A DNA stretch of 10,988 nucleotides from contig DUKF01000112.1 in the NCBI GenBank assembly GCA_013329455.1, positions 240 to 11,227 on the forward strand, read 5' to 3'. Below are positions 7,504 to 10,988 of this stretch, piece by piece; the stretch's first letter is position 1, and each line of letters opens with the position of its first letter. Position numbers and translations under genes: made by a program. Source of the stretch: Methanotrichaceae archaeon. Lineage in GTDB: Archaea; Halobacteriota; Methanosarcinia; Methanotrichales; Methanotrichaceae. The notes beneath the pieces are model-generated. The model was not told the origin of the DNA, did no database searches, and saw only the letters and a list, made by a program, of their open reading frames with translations.

Positions 7504-7972
7504 GTCGGCCGATTTCGGATATATGAATAATTAAGAAATGTTGTGAAATTTTATGAAATCATCTCAAATATAACTAAATATAATAAGTTGGCAACAAGAA
7601 GGAGTAAAAACTTCCAGATAAAACTGGAGGGATTACATTGCTTGCTTGTAAATAGGGATCTCGACATTTCGTTATAGGCCATGGGATTTATGGGTTTACT
7701 GAAGACCTTCTGCACGGAATCTTCTTATAATCCTTAGAATCCGAACCTTATCGCCCACAAGGATCTACAAAAGGCCCCGGAAATTATCACAAATTAACAA
7801 CACATTTCAGGTCGAGTTTATCCCATTTGATTTTCTGGTGAAGAGACCATCCGTTTGGGCCCCATCTTCTCGTTCCATGTCGCCTTTCGAGGGCCTTTAG
7901 CAAGTATTGCAATCCCCCGTAAAGCCGGATGTATTGCGATACAAGTTCTGATCGAACAAGGAGAGGATTTGA
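7504..7972. other. AT-rich intergenic region with short structures, no clear gene
   Basis: The first half (to about 7620) is markedly AT-rich, with runs such as AAATATAACTAAATATAATA (7567-7586) that could serve as TATA elements. AAGGAG at 7598-7603 and a small hairpin (CTTCCAG 7611-7617 with CTGGAGG 7624-7630) follow, but the TTG after it opens only five codons. Toward the right edge, GTATTGCAAT (7904-7913) and GTATTGCGAT (7931-7940) form an imperfect direct repeat 27 bases apart, just before the DUF2958-like gene. A 64-codon open frame on the minus strand is listed separately. Confidence 0.6.
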
Positions 7973-7981
7973 GTGAAAAAC
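7787..7981 (-). pseudogene. Possible gene remnant, 64-codon open frame without a usual start
   Basis: The minus strand is open for 64 codons between a TAA at 7982-7984 and a TGA at 7787-7789. The translation (for example QYIRLYGGLQYLLKALERR, then GTRRWGPNGWSLHQKIKWD) has a protein-like composition, rich in Trp, Tyr, Leu and Arg. It contains no ATG or GTG; a TTG lies in the middle. It overlaps the start and Shine-Dalgarno region of the DUF2958-like gene on the other strand, so both cannot be fully functional. I do not recognise the family. It may be a decayed gene fragment or chance. Confidence 0.2.
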
Positions 7982-8293
7982 TTACCGAATGATCTGGAGC
8001 TGGGCAGTTTTCCAGGCCTCCACGAGACTATGGAGATACCATTCCCAGAAAAAGAAGTTTTGATGCACTTTATTATGGATAGTGGAGAGTGGTTTGCAGG
8101 TGAGTACGACCCGAACGAACGGCTCTTTTACGGCTATGCAGACCTCCGCCCCGGACGCCCTGAATGGAGATGCTTCAGCCTTGACGAGCTTTCGGGTCTC
8201 AGGACATCAATTTTGAACCTGGGCGTGGAAAGAGATGTCTGTTGGATGCCGAAAAAGGTGAAGGAGATTCCAATCATTTCAGGGGGAGAATGA
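7973..8293 (+). CDS. Small DUF2958-like protein
   Basis: This 106-residue soluble protein starts at GTG 7973, with AAGGAGAGG (7958-7966) at good spacing. The order of blocks resembles DUF2958: a hydrophobic strand plus Trp (LMHFIMDSGEWFAGEY), then RLFYGYADL, then EWRCFSLDELSGLR, then LGVERDVCWMPKKVKEI, comparable to the family's FGYV, GYFSLSEL and IERDLYF blocks. This is from memory of the family pattern, not a search. DUF2958 has no established biochemical function; members are common on plasmids and integrated elements near antirestriction and conjugation genes. Here it stands alone in an eroded, AT-rich stretch, with a decayed reading frame right after it, which fits a leftover of a mobile segment. 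No transfer gene, integrase or attachment site is visible. Confidence 0.6.
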   Translation: MKNLPNDLELGSFPGLHETMEIPFPEKEVLMHFIMDSGEWFAGEYDPNERLFYGYADLRPGRPEWRCFSLDELSGLRTSILNLGVERDVCWMPKKVKEIPIISGGE

Positions 8294-8294
8294 G

Positions 8295-8703
8295 ATGGCA
8301 GCTTCGGTTGCAGCTGATATGATATCAGGGGATGTCGCCGACTCAAGGTTCGTATCGAGATCGCGATGAGCAAATATGGTGAAGCCGTCGAGGTTTTCAT
8401 CGATGGGCTGAAAAACTCCGGATCAGATTACGATCGAATGGTGGCCAAGCAAGACCTGCTTTTTTTTGGCTCTTCACTATTTTCGTGAGGGTAACTTCAA
8501 ATTCGAGGTGTTCCCGACGAGGAGGTTGGCCTCGGCAGAAACCCTGATCGATGCCGAGAACGGCGGGACGCCCTCGGCGCCGAGATCCAAATCCTCTGAA
8601 CGAGCCTCTTTTTGAGGCGGGGCAGATTCGAAATCGGCGAAGTCCGGGCCTGGCGGGCGCGGGAGGCACCTTCCTCGAAGCCAAGATCCTGGGCAGAGGA
8701 TGA
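8295..8703 (+). pseudogene. Probable decayed protein gene with several frameshifts
   Basis: One base after the DUF2958-like stop, ATG 8295 opens a 24-codon frame. Protein-like sequence then continues in other frames. From about 8339 it reads RLKVRIEIAMSKYGEAVEVF and on to DRMVAKQDLLF; removing one T from the run of eight T at 8460-8467 joins this to LALHYFREGNFKFEVFPTRR and ETLIDAENGG; further on come DALGAEIQIL (8567-8596) and NEPLFEAGQIRNRR with GGTFLEAKILGRG (8599-8700), ending at TGA 8701-8703. At least three frame changes are needed, so this looks like a pseudogene. Sequencing error at the homopolymer could explain one of them. I do not recognise the family. If the frames were restored the product would be roughly 130 residues or more, cotranscribed with the upstream small gene. 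Confidence 0.4.
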
Positions 8704-8769
8704 CTTTGGCTACAACTCCGGGATATCCGAAAAAAAGATGGGCCTTAATCCCTTCTTTAACTCCTTTCT

Positions 8770-9867
8770 TCAACCGAATACCTCATCAGCCCTTACCAGG
8801 GAGCAGACTGGTATGGTCAAGTTCAACATGGCCGCCCTCTCAAGGTTGAATGATAGCTGAACAAATCCAGGGTCGACTATGGGAAACTGTCTCGGTGATC
8901 TACCCTTGAGCACCTCACCTCCGATTATGCCTCCATAAATCCCCGTCTCCCAGTAAGATACGCCCACACCGATCAGCATTCCATCTTGGACATTCGAGGA
9001 GATCATACCGACCTCGGGAATTGAACTGTAGCCGATCGTCCATCTGGCCACCTCAGCCGGTGGGACCAATTCGCCATTCTCGTCCCTGATATCCTGATAT
9101 GCTTGGATCCCCAGCAGGTCTGTCCCGTTCTGGTACTCTAAAACAGCCGACTTCCACTCCTCGAAGCTATTCGTCTGGACGAAGTCCAGAACCTCTAGAT
9201 CTGATTCGTTTTCGTGGACGCTGTACCATTCCTGAAACTCCTTCTTGGAGTTCACTGAGCTGGGGCTGGCATCGGATATCAGCAGAATCCGGGTTGCATT
9301 GGGAAACACCTTCAACGCTTCTCCGAAGATCCCTTCGTATGGTATCCTCTCAAGAGTTCCGGTTATCGTCCTGTTGGGATGGTCCAGGTCACCGATGGGC
9401 GAATAGACTGAGGGGTCTATATAGGTGCCAGCGAATATGAAGGGGAGATCCTCCTCAGGATGCGCCTGCAGGTAAGCTATGGCCACGTACTCTAGGGCGT
9501 TATCGTTGTTCACGAAGACTATGTCTGGCTTCAACTCCTCTATCATTCCGATGGCTACATACCCTCTCGCCTCGATCTCCTCTGGGGATGTGTAGTTGAC
9601 CTTGGTATCCATCCAGAAGGTCAAAAGCTCGTAATCGAGAGTTGCCGCAAAACCTTCACGATGCAGGCCTTCGACAATGCCAGAGAGGAGGTCCTCCTCC
9701 AGGAGCCATCCAGGATGGTAAGAGTTCACAACCAGTACTCTCAAGGACGGATTGGACATCATTTCACCGTCATTCAGCTCCATACCTTCGTCGCCCCCAT
9801 CGCCGAGGGCTGGTGTACATAGCAGAAGGGCTACGATCATCCAAACGCCCGCAGATGCCAAGTTCAT
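8770..9867 (-). CDS. Secreted ABC-type substrate-binding protein (ABC_sub_bind family)
   Basis: This 365-residue exported protein has a signal peptide (MNLASAGVWMIVALLLCTPALG) followed by an acidic linker. The mature part is two-lobed: LRVLVVNSYHPGW opens the first domain, KPDIVFVNNDNALEYVA and FIFAGTYIDP follow, and the end LNLTIPVCSLVRADEVFG matches the usual finish of PF04392-type binding proteins, so it is complete. I start it at ATG 9867, not 9897: AAGGTGAT lies 5 bases before 9867, and the TATA box at 9907-9914 predicts transcription starting near 9885, downstream of the earlier ATG. The Cys in the signal region (LLLC-TP) is a poor lipobox. The family binds small molecules outside the cell; related domains also sit in front of sensor kinases. 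No permease or ATPase gene is adjacent, so the ligand and partner are unknown. Confidence 0.82.
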   Translation of the reverse strand: MNLASAGVWMIVALLLCTPALGDGGDEGMELNDGEMMSNPSLRVLVVNSYHPGWLLEEDLLSGIVEGLHREGFAATLDYELLTFWMDTKVNYTSPEEIEARGYVAIGMIEELKPDIVFVNNDNALEYVAIAYLQAHPEEDLPFIFAGTYIDPSVYSPIGDLDHPNRTITGTLERIPYEGIFGEALKVFPNATRILLISDASPSSVNSKKEFQEWYSVHENESDLEVLDFVQTNSFEEWKSAVLEYQNGTDLLGIQAYQDIRDENGELVPPAEVARWTIGYSSIPEVGMISSNVQDGMLIGVGVSYWETGIYGGIIGGEVLKGRSPRQFPIVDPGFVQLSFNLERAAMLNLTIPVCSLVRADEVFG

Positions 9868-9906
9868 TGATATCACCTTTTTTCTATATTCAGCCATATA
9901 GCGCGG

Positions 9907-9914
9907 TATATAAA
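9907..9914 (-). promoter_or_regulatory. TATA box for the secreted binding protein
   Basis: On the minus strand this reads TTTATATA, close to the archaeal consensus. With initiation about 25 bases downstream, the transcript would begin near 9885 and carry a short leader with AAGGTGAT before ATG 9867. Confidence 0.65.
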
Positions 9915-10004
9915 GCTATTGCTTATAACTCACATTCTGGAGTAACCTCTCAGTCGAGTGTAAAATCGGCGAGTGACCACACGAACTCAAATCCAATTCA
10001 TCTA

Positions 10005-10016
10005 AAATATATATTT
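10005..10016. promoter_or_regulatory. Palindromic AT-rich TATA-like element
   Basis: AAATATATATTT is a 12-base perfect palindrome in the divergent intergenic region. It could direct transcription rightward from about 10035, giving a leader of roughly 145 bases before the 10182 gene, with a short open frame (10076-10189) inside it. Being symmetric, it does not itself define a direction. Confidence 0.35.
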
Positions 10017-10075
10017 ACATCTCGTATCAGTGAGAATATTTCAACAAACACGCCCAGAAGGGAAAGACGGGATCG

Positions 10076-10189
10076 GTGAGGGAATCTGACAAAGTCGAGG
10101 TTCCGGATAAAAGGAGAGTTCGGGACTTCCATCAGGCTCTGGCTCGGAAAGGTTATATCGGCTCCGGAGGACTCTCCACCCATGACTGA
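10076..10189 (+). CDS. Possible 37-residue upstream open frame overlapping the next gene
   Basis: GTG 10076 opens 37 codons (VRESDKVEVPDKRRVRDF, then HQALARKGYIGSGG) ending in a TGA at 10187-10189 that overlaps the ATG of the following gene (10182). The composition is hydrophilic and basic. The purine-rich stretch GAAGGGAAAG (10058-10067) before it is only a weak ribosome site. The overlap would allow translational coupling, but the frame may be chance, and a TATA-like element inside it argues for a leaderless downstream transcript instead. Confidence 0.22.
   Translation: MRESDKVEVPDKRRVRDFHQALARKGYIGSGGLSTHD
10153..10158 (+). promoter_or_regulatory. TATA-like element placing transcription start at ATG 10182
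   Basis: GGAAAGG followed by TTATAT lies with its centre about 26 bases before ATG 10182, the distance that makes archaeal transcription begin at or next to the start codon. GGAGG at 10165-10169 is 12 bases before the ATG, too far for an efficient ribosome site. A leaderless mRNA is therefore plausible. Confidence 0.4.
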
Positions 10190-10649
10190 CGTCCCCGAGA
10201 TCCCTCGAGAGCAGATTCAGCAGCGAGTAGTGGCGATGTGGCTTGGAAGCTTCTACGGAAGCAGCGGCTACGTCGCTAAGAAGCTCGGCAAGAAAGGGCT
10301 TCGCGAGTTCCAGAATATGGGCGCCCACCAGGTGGCAGAGACCTTCAAGAGGCTGGAGCTATCCGAGCCGAAGGATCTGGCCATGGCAGTCGCCACCAAC
10401 GACAAAAACCTCTTCGGAAGCGTCGTTTCGGTGGAGGAGGGCGAAGGCCAGGCAGAGATCAGAAGGGAGAGGTGCGCCATCAAGGAAGGGATCAACGCCT
10501 TCGCCCGCCTGGGAGCGGGCCTTATGGCAAAGCAGCACTGCAAGACCTGCGTCGAGGGCCACTGGCGCAAGGTATTCGCAGACCTTGGATTGAAGCTCGA
10601 GGTCGAGGAGACCGACGAAGGCTGCGTGATGAAGATATCCCAGCATTGA
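10182..10649 (+). CDS. Uncharacterised 155-residue Cys/His-containing protein
   Basis: This soluble protein has no signal peptide or membrane segment. The first half is helical-looking (MWLGSFYGSSGYVAKKLGKK, then FQNMGAHQVAETFKRL). The second half holds a Cys/His cluster: C98, H119, C120, C123, H127 (HCKTCVEGHW) and C148. The HCxxC-x3-H spacing could bind a metal or a ligand, or provide a nucleophilic Cys. The layout (helical start, then RCAIKEG, then CxxCxxxHW, then a short strand with GCVMKI) loosely recalls small ligand-binding or L-2-amino-thiazoline-4-carboxylic acid hydrolase-like proteins, but I cannot assign it and give no function. Its base composition and codon use are like those of the lyase operon, so it is probably a native, expressed gene. 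It is divergent from the secreted binding protein. Confidence 0.8.
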   Translation: MTDVPEIPREQIQQRVVAMWLGSFYGSSGYVAKKLGKKGLREFQNMGAHQVAETFKRLELSEPKDLAMAVATNDKNLFGSVVSVEEGEGQAEIRRERCAIKEGINAFARLGAGLMAKQHCKTCVEGHWRKVFADLGLKLEVEETDEGCVMKISQH

Positions 10650-10988
10650 TCATATATCCCACATTCTCATGAAAATGGTCTGCCTATGAAGTTAATGCAC
10701 AACGATTATGATGTTTCGGGGATGAACTATCGGATCATGGGCGTTTTCGCTTTAACGGCTTGAACACTCAATAATTTTCACGCTATTGATTTATCGTGGA
10801 CACCCCGATGCACCACCACCCACGATATCAGACGGCTGAGATGGAATTGATGACGTAGTGGTCGAAATCTATGGTCTCGCTCCTGAGTGTACAAAGGGAG
10901 AGGAAAACCACCCACTCTCAAACGTCCCCCGCCAGACTAACAGTTATCTGCAGGTGGTCAAATAGCGCGAGAATGGTGTCTGGTGAGA
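10650..10988. other. Non-coding right end with one inverted repeat
   Basis: No convincing gene is visible on either strand. The longest plus-strand candidate is a 25-residue frame at 10686-10763 without a ribosome site. ATCGTGG (10793-10799) and CCACGAT (10820-10826) form a 7-bp inverted repeat with a 20-base C-rich loop and no T-run after it. Part of a neighbouring gene's control region may lie here, but I see no strong TATA element. Confidence 0.55.

Noticed and set aside
7461..7526. 21-codon open frame with GTG just after AGGAGGT
   Set aside because: The ribosome motif is only 2 bases from the GTG, too close, and the frame is largely the terminator-like hairpin itself.
7638..7655. TTG start after GGAGG in the AT-rich gap
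   Set aside because: Spacing is good but the frame stops after five codons.
8397..8773. Minus-strand open frames of 95 and 98 codons opposite the decayed gene
   Set aside because: They are low-complexity shadows of the plus-strand sequence with Arg/Pro/Ser bias and no ribosome sites.
10686..10763. 25-residue open frame with ATG
   Set aside because: No ribosome site, no promoter at a suitable distance and no recognisable sequence.

Overview
The window looks like chromosomal DNA of an archaeon, most likely a methanogen of the Methanothrix (Methanosaeta) kind. This is an inference from several things: AT-rich TATA-like elements about 25 bases before likely transcript starts, use of TTG, GTG and apparently CTG start codons with strong Shine-Dalgarno motifs, a kinesin-light-chain-like TPR protein, an archaeal-size LeuC/HacA-type dehydratase, and lone periplasmic-type binding proteins. 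No marker gene such as mcr or rRNA is present, so the genus is a guess.

Layout. Positions 1-1117 hold the 3' part of a TPR protein built of nine 42-residue repeats. It converges, with a 4-base gap, on a zinc-ribbon methyltransferase-like gene (1122-2132, minus). A divergent intergenic stretch follows, then a four-gene plus-strand cluster (2228-7416): the small and large subunits of ATP citrate lyase (overlapping by one base), the large subunit of an aconitase-superfamily dehydratase, and a PHP-domain phosphoesterase that appears to start at a CTG. An 8-bp perfect hairpin followed by T residues lies between the lyase and the dehydratase. A terminator-like hairpin ends the cluster near 7500.

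From 7504 to about 8770 the DNA is AT-rich, then eroded. It contains one intact small gene (DUF2958-like, 7973-8293) and a likely decayed gene whose reading continues across frames, one break lying on a run of eight T. The last part has a secreted ABC_sub_bind-type binding protein (8770-9867, minus) with a clear promoter, a divergently oriented conserved-looking small Cys/His protein (10182-10649), and 339 bases without a convincing gene.

How the genes work together. The lyase and dehydratase act on the same metabolite, citrate. They either cleave citrate to acetyl-CoA and oxaloacetate or, because the lyase reaction is close to equilibrium, make citrate from acetyl-CoA and oxaloacetate with recovery of ATP and pass it to isocitrate and 2-oxoglutarate. 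The second direction would make sense in an acetate-fed methanogen and is the most interesting hypothesis in this window. The PHP protein's role in the cluster is unknown.
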